Assembly (NCBI RefSeq): GCF_009363615.1
Contig: NZ_CP045384.1
Coordinates: 2,850,501 to 2,914,500, forward strand
From: Ruegeria sp. THAF33
GTDB lineage: Bacteria > Pseudomonadota > Alphaproteobacteria > Rhodobacterales > Rhodobacteraceae
Length of the DNA: 64,000 nt
Direction: 5' to 3'
Shown here: positions 17,738 to 26,721 of the stretch, piece by piece
How the letters are laid out: every line of letters begins with the position of its first letter
Numbering within the stretch: position 1 is the stretch's first letter
Program-made: the position numbers and the translations under genes
The notes under the pieces: generated by a model
Databases searched by the model: none
Told to the model about the DNA's origin: nothing
The model's input: the letters and a program-made list of their open reading frames with translations, nothing else

Positions 17738-19066
17738 TCAGGCCAGCACCGTTTCCGCTGCCGAACCCAGCCGCAACAACGCCTCTTCCGAGCCGGGATA
17801 GCCCAGCATCATCAACCCGCAGCCAGGCGTTCCGGTGGGCAGGCTCAGCGCCGCCAGCCCCATCAGATTGCCAATCCGCGTGTTCCGCAGGGCCAGAAGA
17901 TTCTCGGTTACGTAATAGTCGTGATCGCTGAGCAAGCGCTCCAGATTGGGCGGCAAAATCGGCGCTGTCGGCGCCAGAACCGCGTCAAACCCGGCGGTTG
18001 CCGCGTCCCAGGCGCTGCGGCATGCCTTGAGTTTGGCCCAGGCCGCCACATAGTCGGGGCCCGAATAGCCCATGCCAATGCGGAAGCGTTCGAGAATCTC
18101 GGGATACATTGCCTCGGGATTGGCTTCGATGACATCGCGCCACAGCCCATAGGCCTCGGTCGTGTATACGATGCTGGTCAACGTCATGGCCTCGTTCAAC
18201 TCGGGAACTTCCAACGGCACGATCTCGGCCCCCGCGTCGGCAAGTTGGGCAACGGCTTCGTCATATGCCTTGCGCGGTGTGTCACGCAGGTCGTCCTTGG
18301 CAATGTTCTGCAAATCGGCAAAACGGCGTCCTTTAAGCGAAGCGCCACGCAGATCAGAAGGTGTTCCCCCCTCGAGCAGAGCCAGCATATGCGCTGCGTC
18401 CTCGACCGAACGCGCCACAGGCCCAACCGTGTCGAAACGCAGGCACAGCGGCACCACACCCTCCAGGCTGAGCCGCCCCGCAGTGGTTTTCAGCCCCACC
18501 AGATCATTCCAAGCCGCCGGGATACGCACCGAACCGCCCGTGTCCGAGCCGATGCCACACGCTGCCAACCCCCAGGCGACCGAGGCCGCCGCCCCCGAAG
18601 ATGACCCCCCGGGCACTGCTGCCTCGTCATGAATGCAGGGCGGGGTTTCGGTGATCGGATTCAACCCAAGGCCGGAAAAGGCCAGCTCGCTCATATGCGT
18701 CTTGCCCAGGCAAACGGTGCCCATCTGAGTCGCATTGCGCAGCACCAGCGCATCCGCATCCGGCACGCGATCCTTCAGCAGAGCCGAACCCGCCTCGGTC
18801 ACGGTGCCGGCGGTGTCGAACAGATCTTTCCAACTGATCGGGACCCCGTCCAGCAGCGACCGGCGCAGGCCCAGTTGCGCTCGTTGCCGAGCGGCTTCAG
18901 CCTCAGCCCGCGCGCGGTCATGGGTGACGCGGGCATAGATGCGGTCCCGATGCGGATGAGCGTCAATAGCGGACAGGTAGGTTTCCGTCAGTTCGACGGG
19001 ATCGATCTGACCCATGCCAATGCCACGGCCCAAATCACACGCGGTCATTGTCAACCAATCCTGCAT
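17738..19066 (-). CDS. Amidase (amidase signature family)
   Basis: A 442-residue amidase-signature hydrolase that cleaves a carboxamide with a Ser-Ser-Lys triad. Visible elements are K80 in PISWKDLFD, the cis-Ser in PGGSSSGAAASVAWG (about 155) and the nucleophile S179 in SDTGGSVRIPA. Start 19066 has GGAGGGGC directly ahead; 36 extra upstream codons overlap the divergent hydroxylase leader. It is not accompanied by GatB/GatC, so it is not the tRNA amidotransferase subunit. The substrate is unknown. It ends 108 nt before the aminotransferase start on the same strand. Confidence 0.9.
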   Translation of the reverse strand: MQDWLTMTACDLGRGIGMGQIDPVELTETYLSAIDAHPHRDRIYARVTHDRARAEAEAARQRAQLGLRRSLLDGVPISWKDLFDTAGTVTEAGSALLKDRVPDADALVLRNATQMGTVCLGKTHMSELAFSGLGLNPITETPPCIHDEAAVPGGSSSGAAASVAWGLAACGIGSDTGGSVRIPAAWNDLVGLKTTAGRLSLEGVVPLCLRFDTVGPVARSVEDAAHMLALLEGGTPSDLRGASLKGRRFADLQNIAKDDLRDTPRKAYDEAVAQLADAGAEIVPLEVPELNEAMTLTSIVYTTEAYGLWRDVIEANPEAMYPEILERFRIGMGYSGPDYVAAWAKLKACRSAWDAATAGFDAVLAPTAPILPPNLERLLSDHDYYVTENLLALRNTRIGNLMGLAALSLPTGTPGCGLMMLGYPGSEEALLRLGSAAETVLA

Positions 19067-19154
19067 CTTGCCCCTCCGGAATTTTCGGCTTTGGGTGACG
19101 GTAGCGACAGGACTGCACATGGACAATCCCGAAAGGGCGCGCATATTGCAGGGC

Positions 19155-20381
19155 ATGACACAGGCTTCTGACATTCTGATCGTGGGCGGCGGGTTGAACG
19201 GCCCTGCTTTGGCGCTGGCACTGGCACAAACCGGTCATTCGGTCACGGTGATTGATGCGCTGGCCGAAAAGGTGCGCAAGAACGCGGCATTCGACGGGCG
19301 CGCCTATGCGCTGGCTCTGGCCTCACAGCGGTTGTTGGATGCCATCGGCATTTGGGACCGCGTCGCGCAGCACGCCCAACCGATGCTGGAAATCAAGGTC
19401 ACAGATGGCCATGCCGGAACAGGGCCATCGCCTTTTTTCATGCATTTCGACCATGCCGAAATCGAAGAAGGCCCGATGGGATATATGGTCGAGGATCGCC
19501 ACCTGCGCCGTGCTTTTCTGGACGCGATGGCCGAAGAACCGCGCATCACCCAGGTAAGCGGCAAATCCGTCGTTTCGCAACAGGCCGACGCGGCCAGCGT
19601 GACCGTGACGTTGGATGACGGCACAACCCTGGGCGGCAGCCTGCTGGTTGGCTGTGACGGTCGCCGCAGCGGAACCGCGTCACGGGCCGGCATCAAACGC
19701 ACCGGTTGGGATTACGGCCAGACGGCATTGGTCTGCGCCATCGAACATGAGCTGCCACATAATGGCGTTGCACATCAGTTTTTCATGCCACCCGGTCCGC
19801 TGGCGATTCTGCCGTTGACCGGCAATCGCAGTTCCATCGTCTGGAGCGAACGCACCGACACCGCACAGCACATCAACGCCCTGCCCGAGGACGACTACGT
19901 GCAAGTGCTGCGCCCGCGATTTGGCGATTTTCTTGGTGAAATCAGTCTGGCGGGTGATCGTTTCACTTATCCGCTGAACCTGACCATCGCCAATTCCTTC
20001 ATCAGCGATCGCATGGCGCTGGTCGGGGATGCCGCGCACGGAATGCACCCCATTGCCGGTCAGGGCCTGAACGCTGGCCTGCGCGATGTCGGCGCTCTGG
20101 CTGAGGTTCTGACTTTGGCGGGACGGCGCGGCGAGGATATCGGCTCGTTGATGGTACTGGAGCGCTATCAGGAATGGCGCCGTTTCGACACGGCCTCGCT
20201 GGCGATGGCGACGGATGTCTTCAACAAGCTGTTTTCCAACGACAACCCGCTGCTGCGGCTTGGACGTGACATTGGCATGGGGGTTGTCGGCGCTTTGCCC
20301 GGCCTCCGTCGCGGTTTCGTTCGCGAAGCGGCCGGGCTGACCGGTGATCTGCCCAAGCTGTTGCAAGGGCGCCCGATTTAA
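19155..20381 (+). CDS. UbiH/UbiF/VisC/COQ6-family FAD hydroxylase
   Basis: A 408-residue flavoprotein monooxygenase predicted to hydroxylate the ubiquinone ring precursor at the membrane face. Three FAD motifs are intact: [19 protein letters not shown] at the N-terminus, [11 protein letters not shown] near residue 160, and [20 protein letters not shown] near residue 290. The family length is right. ATG 19155 is preferred; ATG 19119 in the same frame would add 12 residues. Which ring position it attacks (C1, C5 or C6) cannot be told. Its stop codon shares the palindrome TTAA with the opposing Trm112-like gene. Confidence 0.9.
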   Translation: MTQASDILIVGGGLNGPALALALAQTGHSVTVIDALAEKVRKNAAFDGRAYALALASQRLLDAIGIWDRVAQHAQPMLEIKVTDGHAGTGPSPFFMHFDHAEIEEGPMGYMVEDRHLRRAFLDAMAEEPRITQVSGKSVVSQQADAASVTVTLDDGTTLGGSLLVGCDGRRSGTASRAGIKRTGWDYGQTALVCAIEHELPHNGVAHQFFMPPGPLAILPLTGNRSSIVWSERTDTAQHINALPEDDYVQVLRPRFGDFLGEISLAGDRFTYPLNLTIANSFISDRMALVGDAAHGMHPIAGQGLNAGLRDVGALAEVLTLAGRRGEDIGSLMVLERYQEWRRFDTASLAMATDVFNKLFSNDNPLLRLGRDIGMGVVGALPGLRRGFVREAAGLTGDLPKLLQGRPI

Positions 20382-20563
20382 TCCAGCTGCCGGGCCTCAT
20401 CGACCAGCATGACCGGAATGCCGTTGCGGATGGGAAAAGCCAAACCCGCCGCTTTTGAAACAAGCTCTCGCTTTTCGGCGTCATAGTGCAGGGTCGTATG
20501 TGTCTTCGGGCAGATCATCGCCTCGAGCATGTGGCGATCAAAGGCGTGTTCAGGGTCGGTCAT
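20378..20563 (-). CDS. Trm112-family small protein
   Basis: A 61-residue Trm112/YcaR-like protein. The core is [20 protein letters not shown] followed by [19 protein letters not shown], the family's C-terminal strand. The second pair of zinc cysteines is absent, as in many bacterial members. Archaeal and eukaryotic Trm112 activates methyltransferases; the bacterial role is less clear. The ATG overlaps the stop of the Lon-N protein gene (ATGA), so the two are coupled. Confidence 0.85.
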   Translation of the reverse strand: MTDPEHAFDRHMLEAMICPKTHTTLHYDAEKRELVSKAAGLAFPIRNGIPVMLVDEARQLD

Positions 20564-21201
20564 TGCAGTTTTTCCTCGTTTGATCCGCCGCGCAAGGCGA
20601 ATTCAATCAGCGTCACCAACGTTTCGCGCCGGGTGCGCAGGCAGGGGGCTTCCAGCAGGGCCTGTTTGTCCTCGGGGTCGAAATCCAGAAGCATCGACAG
20701 GGAATTCACCAAAAGCTCATCCTCTGCGTCCTTGAGCGAATCCCAGTCGGTGGACAATTGACGGGATGAAAAGAAACGCTCCAACAGTGTCAGGAACGCG
20801 TTGCGGTCAAACCCGTTGTCTTTCTCGGCCTTTCCCAGATCACGGTCGAACCCGTCCCACGAGACCGCGCACCTCCGGTAGGGCGTGAACGAATCCAGCT
20901 CTGACATGACCCTGAACCGGGATATACCGGTCAACGTGATCAGGTACCGGCCATCTTCGGTTTCCGAAAACTGCGTCACCCGCCCTGCGCATCCAATACG
21001 GTGCAACTTGTCTTCGTCATTGACCGAAGGATTTGGCTGAACCATTGCGATCAACCGTTCCTTGGTTTTCAGCGCGTCGTCCAGCATCTGAAGATAGCGA
21101 GGCTCGAATATGTGAAGCGGCAAGCGCGAACGCGGGAGCAGCAGCGCCCCGGGCAAGGGAAAAACTGATACCGTTTCCGGCAGGTCGGCGGGATGCATCA
21201 T
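20560..21201 (-). CDS. Lon substrate-binding (LON-N) domain protein
   Basis: A 213-residue stand-alone LON N-terminal domain without the ATPase or protease parts. The pattern is [32 protein letters not shown], shown here in part: [14 protein letters not shown], then [20 protein letters not shown]. Such proteins are common in alphaproteobacteria and often stand beside a thioredoxin-like gene, as here (27 nt downstream of it). The function is not established; protein quality control is a guess. Confidence 0.88.
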   Translation of the reverse strand: MMHPADLPETVSVFPLPGALLLPRSRLPLHIFEPRYLQMLDDALKTKERLIAMVQPNPSVNDEDKLHRIGCAGRVTQFSETEDGRYLITLTGISRFRVMSELDSFTPYRRCAVSWDGFDRDLGKAEKDNGFDRNAFLTLLERFFSSRQLSTDWDSLKDAEDELLVNSLSMLLDFDPEDKQALLEAPCLRTRRETLVTLIEFALRGGSNEEKLQ

Positions 21202-21228
21202 GTACCCGACTCTAGCTCTGATGAGAGA

Positions 21229-22143
21229 TTAGGCAAATATCATAGAACTGAGTTTGCGACGTCCGTTCAGAACAATCGGGTCATTGGGCTTGAGCGCATC
21301 GAAGATGGTGAAAAGCTGTGTCTTGGCTGCGCCTTCATTCCATTCACGATCCCGGCGGAACAGTTCCAGCAATTGTGCCACGGCTTCTTCCACATTGCCG
21401 TTCGCATGCAGCGCCTGCGCCAGATCAAAGCGGGCCTGATGGTTGTCCGGATCCGCCTCGACTGCTGCCGTCAGCTCGGCGACGGGGCCGGCATCTGCCG
21501 CCTGCTTGGCGAGCTCCAGCTGCGCATGTGCGGCCTCCAGCTCGGCCGATGTGGAGATCTCGGCCGGAGCGCCGTTCAGGATCGCTTCTGCCTGCTCCAG
21601 ATCACCGGTGGCGATATGCGCCCGCACAAGCCCACCGTACGCCGCGGCGTGGTTCGGATCTTCGCCCAGAATTGCGGCAAAGGTCTGAGCCGCGTCCGCA
21701 GCCGCGCCTTCGGCAAGCATTTCCTCGGCAGCCTGCACGGCATCATCCAGTTGGCCCCCCGGGCTTTCACCACCAGCGGCTTCGATCACACGGTCGACGA
21801 AAGCCTTGATCTCGGATCCCGGCAACGCGCCTTGAAACCCGTCCACAGGCTGGCCCTTGAAAAAGGCATAGACGGTCGGGATCGACTGGATGCGCATTTG
21901 CGCGGCAATTGTCTGCGCCTCATCGACATTGATCTTGACCATCTTCACCGCGCCTTTCGCGGCTGTCACGGCCTCTTCCAGCATCGGCCCAAGGGTTTTG
22001 CACGGGCCACACCAAGGTGCCCAGAAATCGACGATCACAGGTGTTTCCTGCGAGGTTTCGACCACATCGGCCATGAAAGTGGCCTCGGTCCCGTCTTTGA
22101 TCAGATCGGTTGCTGGGGCGTTTCCGCCGTTCAGAAGGTCCAT
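21229..22143 (-). CDS. Thioredoxin-TPR protein, CnoX/YbbN-like co-chaperone
   Basis: A 304-residue cytoplasmic protein. The thioredoxin domain (about 20-125) has an intact WCGPC in VDFWAPWCGPCKTLGPML and the cis-Pro in QSIPTVYAFF. The C-terminal half is a TPR-like helical repeat (HAAAYGGLVRAHIATGDLEQA and others). E. coli CnoX has lost the catalytic Cys pair, while this version keeps it, so redox activity is likely in addition to holdase function. ATG 22143 is preferred to a GTG three codons earlier. Confidence 0.9.
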   Translation of the reverse strand: MDLLNGGNAPATDLIKDGTEATFMADVVETSQETPVIVDFWAPWCGPCKTLGPMLEEAVTAAKGAVKMVKINVDEAQTIAAQMRIQSIPTVYAFFKGQPVDGFQGALPGSEIKAFVDRVIEAAGGESPGGQLDDAVQAAEEMLAEGAAADAAQTFAAILGEDPNHAAAYGGLVRAHIATGDLEQAEAILNGAPAEISTSAELEAAHAQLELAKQAADAGPVAELTAAVEADPDNHQARFDLAQALHANGNVEEAVAQLLELFRRDREWNEGAAKTQLFTIFDALKPNDPIVLNGRRKLSSMIFA

Positions 22144-22218
22144 GGCAATCACTCTTTCGTTCGAACTTGCGCCCTATATGCAGCCGCTTGCCGCGGAAAC
22201 CAAGGGCTGAGTTGCGGA

Positions 22219-23007
22219 TCAGACGTCGAAACTGGCAAAGACCGGAGCGTGATCGCTGGGTTTTTCCCATCCACGGGCGTCCCGCAGAATACGGCTGGAA
22301 TGGCCCGCGTTCGAGATATCGGCCGTCGCCCAGATATGGTCCAGCCGGCGCCCCTTGTCCGCCGCATCCCAGTCCCGGGCGCGATAGGACCACCAGCTGT
22401 AAAGCTGCCCTTCCGGGATGTCCTGACGGGTGATATCGACCCAGCCACCTGCTTCCTGTGTCTCGGCCAGATGCTCGACCTCGATGGGCGTGTGCGAGAC
22501 GACCTTCAGCAGTTGTTTGTGTGACCACACATCATCCTCACGCGGAGCGATGTTCAGGTCGCCGACAAGGATGGATTTAGCCGGCTTTTCCGCACGGAAC
22601 CAATCGCGCATATCAGTGAGATAGTCGAGCTTCTGGCCGAATTTCTCATTTACGTTCCGGTCCGGCACGTCGCCGCCCGCCGGGACATAGAAATTGTGGA
22701 TCGTGACACCATTTTCCAACCGCCCGGCAATATGGCGGGCATGTCCGAGACCCGCGAAATCCCTGTCGCCCACCTCTTCCATCGGCAGGCGCGACAGGAT
22801 GGCGACACCGTTGTAACCCTTTTGCCCGCGCGCGATCATGTGGGTGTAGCCCAGTTCGGCAAACCCTTCGGTCGGGATCTTCTCAACCGGTGACTTGCAC
22901 TCTTGCAGGCACAATACATCAGGGGCTTCTTCTTGCAGCAATTTCAGCACGATAGGCTCGCGCAGGCGAACAGAATTGATGTTCCATGTGGCAAGGGTGA
23001 AAGGCAT
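22219..23007 (-). CDS. xth: Exodeoxyribonuclease III
   Basis: A 262-residue AP endonuclease of the EEP family that nicks abasic sites and trims 3' blocks in base-excision repair. Visible motifs: TLATWNINSVRLR, the metal Glu in LCLQECKS, LVGDLNIAPREDDVW, LDHIWAT and the catalytic His in KPSDHAPVFASF. Full length. Start 23007 is the family start; an upstream in-frame ATG at 23172 would cross the palindrome region. The gene diverges from the DUF2189 gene. Confidence 0.95.
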   Translation of the reverse strand: MPFTLATWNINSVRLREPIVLKLLQEEAPDVLCLQECKSPVEKIPTEGFAELGYTHMIARGQKGYNGVAILSRLPMEEVGDRDFAGLGHARHIAGRLENGVTIHNFYVPAGGDVPDRNVNEKFGQKLDYLTDMRDWFRAEKPAKSILVGDLNIAPREDDVWSHKQLLKVVSHTPIEVEHLAETQEAGGWVDITRQDIPEGQLYSWWSYRARDWDAADKGRRLDHIWATADISNAGHSSRILRDARGWEKPSDHAPVFASFDV

Positions 23008-23155
23008 GTCGGGGATTCCTTTGTCGCGATTGGCGCAGGTTAGCGTGGCACAACGCCAGTTGCCACGAGAAAAGGCGGCCCGATGCCAGGACCACAGGCC
23101 GGCAGTTAGGCGGGCGTCACGTTCGTGCTTTCCCTTGCCCTGATATCTCGCCTGA

Positions 23156-23217
23156 TGCAGACTTGTCTGCAAATGAGGAATGTCTGTTTCACCGCTGGGT
23201 CTGTTCGCGAACAGACC
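23156..23217. promoter_or_regulatory. Cluster of GTCTG/CAGAC palindromes between xth and the DUF2189 gene
   Basis: TGCAGAC-TT-GTCTGCA occupies 23156-23171 and a perfect 20-bp palindrome, GGTCTGTTCG followed by its reverse complement, occupies 23198-23217. A third GTCTG stands at 23182. The three GTCTG copies start at 23165, 23182 and 23199, exactly 17 bp apart. The block ends 32 nt before the start of the DUF2189 gene. It looks like a multi-site operator; the binding protein is unknown. Confidence 0.55.
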
Positions 23218-23249
23218 GGCCCGGCACCATGCATTGGGAGGAGTGTGTC

Positions 23250-24068
23250 ATGGCATCCGAGACCGCAGGCTCCACGCCACCGGAGAATCTGACGCCGCAG
23301 CAGCGGGACATGCCGCAGGTCAACAGGATCACGACGGATGACATCAGGGCGTCGCTGAAAGCCGGGTTTTCCGACTTTCTGGCCCGCCCTGTCCTGAGCG
23401 GCTTTTTCGGTCTGTTCTATGCAGTATTCGGAATTCTGCTGGTTTGGGCTCTGATCTGGCTTGGCCAGATCTGGATGATCATTCCCGCCATTGTCGGCTT
23501 TCCGCTGGTCGCACCTTTTGCCGCCGCCGGGCTTTATGAAATGTCGCGCCGCTTGCAGCAAGGCGAAAGCTTTGGCTGGGCTGAAATCCTCAGCGTCATG
23601 GCCAATCAACGCAAACGCGAATTGGGGTGGATGGCCTTTGTCACACTTTTCATTTTCTGGGTGTGGATCTACCAGGTCCGGCTTTGGCTGGCGATCATCC
23701 TCCAGAACGCATCCTTCTCGGATTTCGACGGGTTTTTGAACACCGTTTTCTTCACGCCGCAGGGTTGGATCTTCCTTGCCGTAGGCACCTGTGTCGGCGC
23801 GTTCCTGTCGGCCGTGCTGTTTTCGGTGACCGTCGTCGCCATGCCCTTGCTTTTGGACCGGGAAACCAACTTCATCTCTGCCATGTTGACCTCTTTGCGC
23901 GTCGTGTCCGAAAGCCCGGCGGTCATGCTCAGCTGGGCGGCGATCATCTCGGTCACCATACTGTTGTCGCTGGTTCCAGCGTTTCTGGGCCTGATCTTTA
24001 CCCTTCCGATCCTTGGTCACACCACGTGGCACCTTTACCAGCGCGCCGTTGCCCCGGCGGAAGGGTGA
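23250..24068 (+). CDS. DUF2189 domain-containing membrane protein
   Basis: A 272-residue inner-membrane protein with about six hydrophobic segments: after ASLKAGFSDFLARPVLSGFF come GLFYAVFGILLVWALIWLG and others. The pattern matches DUF2189, a family with no known function that is sometimes found near cytochrome oxidase genes. Start 23250 follows GGGAGGAG closely; an in-frame start at 23163 would run through the palindrome cluster. It stands alone, with strong palindromes immediately upstream, so it is probably under a dedicated regulator. Confidence 0.85.
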   Translation: MASETAGSTPPENLTPQQRDMPQVNRITTDDIRASLKAGFSDFLARPVLSGFFGLFYAVFGILLVWALIWLGQIWMIIPAIVGFPLVAPFAAAGLYEMSRRLQQGESFGWAEILSVMANQRKRELGWMAFVTLFIFWVWIYQVRLWLAIILQNASFSDFDGFLNTVFFTPQGWIFLAVGTCVGAFLSAVLFSVTVVAMPLLLDRETNFISAMLTSLRVVSESPAVMLSWAAIISVTILLSLVPAFLGLIFTLPILGHTTWHLYQRAVAPAEG

Positions 24069-24152
24069 ACGCGGCAGAACTCACCTCCATCATTGGTCGA
24101 ATATCGGTCAGTGCTGCTGTCTGCCTTCTGTGGAAACCACCCCTCAGCAGCG

Positions 24153-24179
24153 AAAAAAAGCCGGGCCATTCGGCCCGGC
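24153..24179 (-). terminator. Rho-independent terminator of the response regulator gene
   Basis: Read on the minus strand, GCCGGGCC, a four-base loop and GGCCCGGC are followed by seven T. It lies about 105 nt after the stop of the response regulator gene in the 215-nt gap to the DUF2189 gene. The remaining bases of that gap show no gene. Confidence 0.9.
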
Positions 24180-24283
24180 AGTCCAACAGGGAGGTACATG
24201 TCATAACCCGGACATGCACGGGTTGGGAGTAACCTAATTATGAGTGCAGAGTATCACTTTGATCCACATCAATCCACAACCAG

Positions 24284-24970
24284 TTAAGACACGAGCCTAT
24301 ATCCACCCGATTCTGTGACCAAAAGGCGCGCATTGGACGGATCGGGCTCGATCTTCTGACGCAGGCGATAGATGTGGGTTTCCAGCGTGTGGGTCGTGAC
24401 CCCGGCATTGTATCCCCACACTTCGTGCAACAGCACATCCCGTGCCACGACACCGTCGGTTGATCGGTACAGGAACTTGAGGATGTTGGTTTCTTTCTCG
24501 GTCAGACGGATCTTGCGGTCTTCTTCCGTGATCAGCATCTTCATCGCCGGCTTGAACGTATAGGGGCCAAGAACAAATACCGCGTCCTCGGATTGTTCGT
24601 GCTGCCGCAGCTGAGCGCGGATCCGGGCCAGCAATACCGGAAATTTGAACGGTTTGGAGACATAGTCATTCGCGCCGGCGTCCAGGCCCAGGATCGTATC
24701 GGCATCGCTGTCATGACCGGTCAGCATCAGAATCGGGCTTTTGACGCCCTGTTTGCGCATCAGGCGGCACAGTTCCCGCCCGTCGGTATCCGGCAAACCC
24801 ACATCAAGAATAACCAGATCATAGATCGCTTCGCGTGCGCGCTCCATCGCGGACTGGCCGTCTGACGCTTCGAAAACGTCAAAGTCTTCGGTCATGACAA
24901 GTTGCTCGCTGAGCGCCTCGCGCAGATCCTCGTCATCGTCCACCAACAGGATTTTCTTGAGTTGAGCCAT
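24284..24970 (-). CDS. OmpR/PhoB-family response regulator (CenR-like)
   Basis: A 228-residue two-component regulator. The receiver has DDDED (11-15), phospho-acceptor D56 in LVILDVGLPDTDG, T/S in MLTGHDSD and the Lys in VSKPFKFPVL. The OmpR-type winged helix follows with LTEKETNILKFLYRS and THTLETHIYRLRQKIEPDP. Its wording is close to what I remember of CenR, an envelope-linked regulator of Caulobacter and Rhodobacter, so that identity is a suggestion only. GGAGGATCGG is the ribosome site for ATG 24970. No kinase gene is adjacent. It diverges from ribA. Confidence 0.92.
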   Translation of the reverse strand: MAQLKKILLVDDDEDLREALSEQLVMTEDFDVFEASDGQSAMERAREAIYDLVILDVGLPDTDGRELCRLMRKQGVKSPILMLTGHDSDADTILGLDAGANDYVSKPFKFPVLLARIRAQLRQHEQSEDAVFVLGPYTFKPAMKMLITEEDRKIRLTEKETNILKFLYRSTDGVVARDVLLHEVWGYNAGVTTHTLETHIYRLRQKIEPDPSNARLLVTESGGYRLVS

Positions 24971-25132
24971 TTCCCGATCCTCCAAACGCTTTTCCATCAC
25001 TTGCGCGCGGAATATGCAATCAACAAGATTTGCTGCAACGGTTTCACGCCTTCGTGTCAGAGTTGGCAGAAATGTTTCACATTTCCTTTCGAAACAGCTA
25101 GGAGAAGGGCTGAGCGTTATAGGGTAACATAG

Positions 25133-26224
25133 ATGAGCCTCATCCCCGATATCACCGAACTTCTTGCCCGGGCCCGGGCCGATCTGCGCATGGGCGTTCC
25201 AGTGGTGCTGACCGATGACAGCGGCTTTAGCGTTGTGGCGATCTCTGCGGAAACGCTCAACCCGCAACGCCTGGCCGATCTGAAAAAGCTCGGAGACCCG
25301 GTGGTGGCCATTACCGGGCGGCGGGCCGAAACACTCAAGGCGCGGGCCTATGACGGCGATCTCGCGCGCGTTTCGATTCCCGCCGATGCAGATATCACTT
25401 GGGTGCAGGCGGTTGCTGATCCCTCTGACGATCTGAACGCGCCGATGAAAGGTCCGTTGATGACCGAGCGCCATGGCAACGCCAATTTGCACCGCATCGC
25501 GATTGCGTTGGCCAAGTCCGCGCGCATTCTTCCCGCCGCGGTCGTCGTGCCGGTCGAAGACGGTCGGGCCTTTGCCGTATCGCACGGCCTGACCTGCATT
25601 GACCACACGCGCGCCGCCCCGCATCTGGCGGACCGCAGCGCCCTGCATGAGGTGGTTGCCGCGCGTCTTCCGATGGAAGTATCCGAGGCCGGCCGCCTGC
25701 ATGTTTTCCGCCCCGAAGATGGCGGAGAAGAACATTACGCAGTCGAAATAGGCCGCCCGGATCGGGACAAACCAGTGCTGGCACGATTGCATTCCGCCTG
25801 TTTCACGGGCGATCTGATGGGCAGCCTGAAATGCGATTGCGGTCCGCAATTGCGGGGCGCGCTGGCACAAATGGGGGCCGAAGGGGCTGGCGTTCTTCTG
25901 TATCTGAACCAGGAAGGGCGTGGTATCGGGCTGGCCAACAAGATGCGTGCCTATTTTCTTCAAGATCAGGGTTTTGACACGGTAGAAGCAAACCACAGGC
26001 TGGGTTTCGAGGATGATGAGCGCGACTTCCGACTCGGGTCGGATATCCTGAAATCTCTGGGTTTCAACTCGGTGCGCCTGCTGACCAACAACCCTGCCAA
26101 GATCTCGATGATGGAACGCACGGGGATCGCCGTGACCGAGCGCGTTCCTTTGAAAGTGGGTGAAACCGCGCACAACCGGGGATACCTGGCCACGAAAGCC
26201 GCGAAATCCGGGCACCTGTTGTGA
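25133..26224 (+). CDS. ribA: GTP cyclohydrolase II (RibA) with long N-terminal extension
   Basis: A 363-residue enzyme opening riboflavin synthesis by converting GTP to the diaminopyrimidine intermediate. The C-terminal 190 residues are a full GTP cyclohydrolase II: the zinc cysteines (about 223, 234, 236) in HSACFTGDLMGSLKCDCG, YLNQEGRGIGLANK, and LLTNNPAKISMM. The first 150 residues are an extension typical of alphaproteobacterial RibA. They lack the acidic signature of RibB, so it is probably not bifunctional. Its stop overlaps the L,D-transpeptidase start. Confidence 0.93.
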   Translation: MSLIPDITELLARARADLRMGVPVVLTDDSGFSVVAISAETLNPQRLADLKKLGDPVVAITGRRAETLKARAYDGDLARVSIPADADITWVQAVADPSDDLNAPMKGPLMTERHGNANLHRIAIALAKSARILPAAVVVPVEDGRAFAVSHGLTCIDHTRAAPHLADRSALHEVVAARLPMEVSEAGRLHVFRPEDGGEEHYAVEIGRPDRDKPVLARLHSACFTGDLMGSLKCDCGPQLRGALAQMGAEGAGVLLYLNQEGRGIGLANKMRAYFLQDQGFDTVEANHRLGFEDDERDFRLGSDILKSLGFNSVRLLTNNPAKISMMERTGIAVTERVPLKVGETAHNRGYLATKAAKSGHLL

Positions 26225-26721
26225 CCCCAGACGATCTTGTGCTCACCCCGCGTGGCGTTCGCTTTCTTGGCAGGACGTTCCCCTGTTCGGTTGGCAAAGG
26301 CGGATTGAGCAACACGAAACACGAGGGTGATGGGGCGACGCCTACCGGATGCCATCGAATCGTCGGCTTGCTCTACCGGCCCGACCGGCTGGTCGCCCCC
26401 AACTTCTGGGCAATCCCGATTGGGCCGCAGGACTTGTGGTCGGATGACGTCGAGGACAGCCACTACAATCACATGGTGCCGGCCCCTTATGAGTTCAGTC
26501 ATGAAAAACTGCGCCGGGCTGATCCGCTTTACGATCTGGTCCTGTTGACCGACTGGAACTGGCCGAATGCCGTTCCCGGCAAGGGATCGGCTATTTTTTT
26601 GCACCAGTGGCGCAGGCCCGGCTACCCCACCGAGGGCTGCATTGCCTTCCGTCGGGACCATCTGCACTGGATTGCAGGGCGAATTGCCCTTGGAACGCGC
26701 CTAATCATCCCTGAGGTTTGA
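26221..26721 (+). CDS. L,D-transpeptidase family protein (YkuD fold)
   Basis: A 166-residue YkuD-type enzyme with the catalytic set in FLHQWRRPGYPTEGCIAF (H128, C140). Family members cross-link peptidoglycan stems or attach proteins to them. No signal peptide or TM segment is visible at MTPDDLVLTPRGVRFLG, which is unusual for a periplasmic enzyme. The GTG start overlaps the ribA stop (GTGA), so the two are translationally coupled. The 3' end overlaps the opposing YggS gene by 17 nt. Confidence 0.88.
   Translation: MTPDDLVLTPRGVRFLGRTFPCSVGKGGLSNTKHEGDGATPTGCHRIVGLLYRPDRLVAPNFWAIPIGPQDLWSDDVEDSHYNHMVPAPYEFSHEKLRRADPLYDLVLLTDWNWPNAVPGKGSAIFLHQWRRPGYPTEGCIAFRRDHLHWIAGRIALGTRLIIPEV

Noticed and set aside
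25000..25132. Possible FMN riboswitch before ribA
   Set aside because: The leader is short and none of the conserved RFN-element segments could be found.
24284..26215. Minus-strand frame that would extend the response regulator by about 415 residues at its N-terminus
   Set aside because: The extension is antisense to ribA, while GGAGGATCGG and the receiver domain start at 24970 fix the true start.
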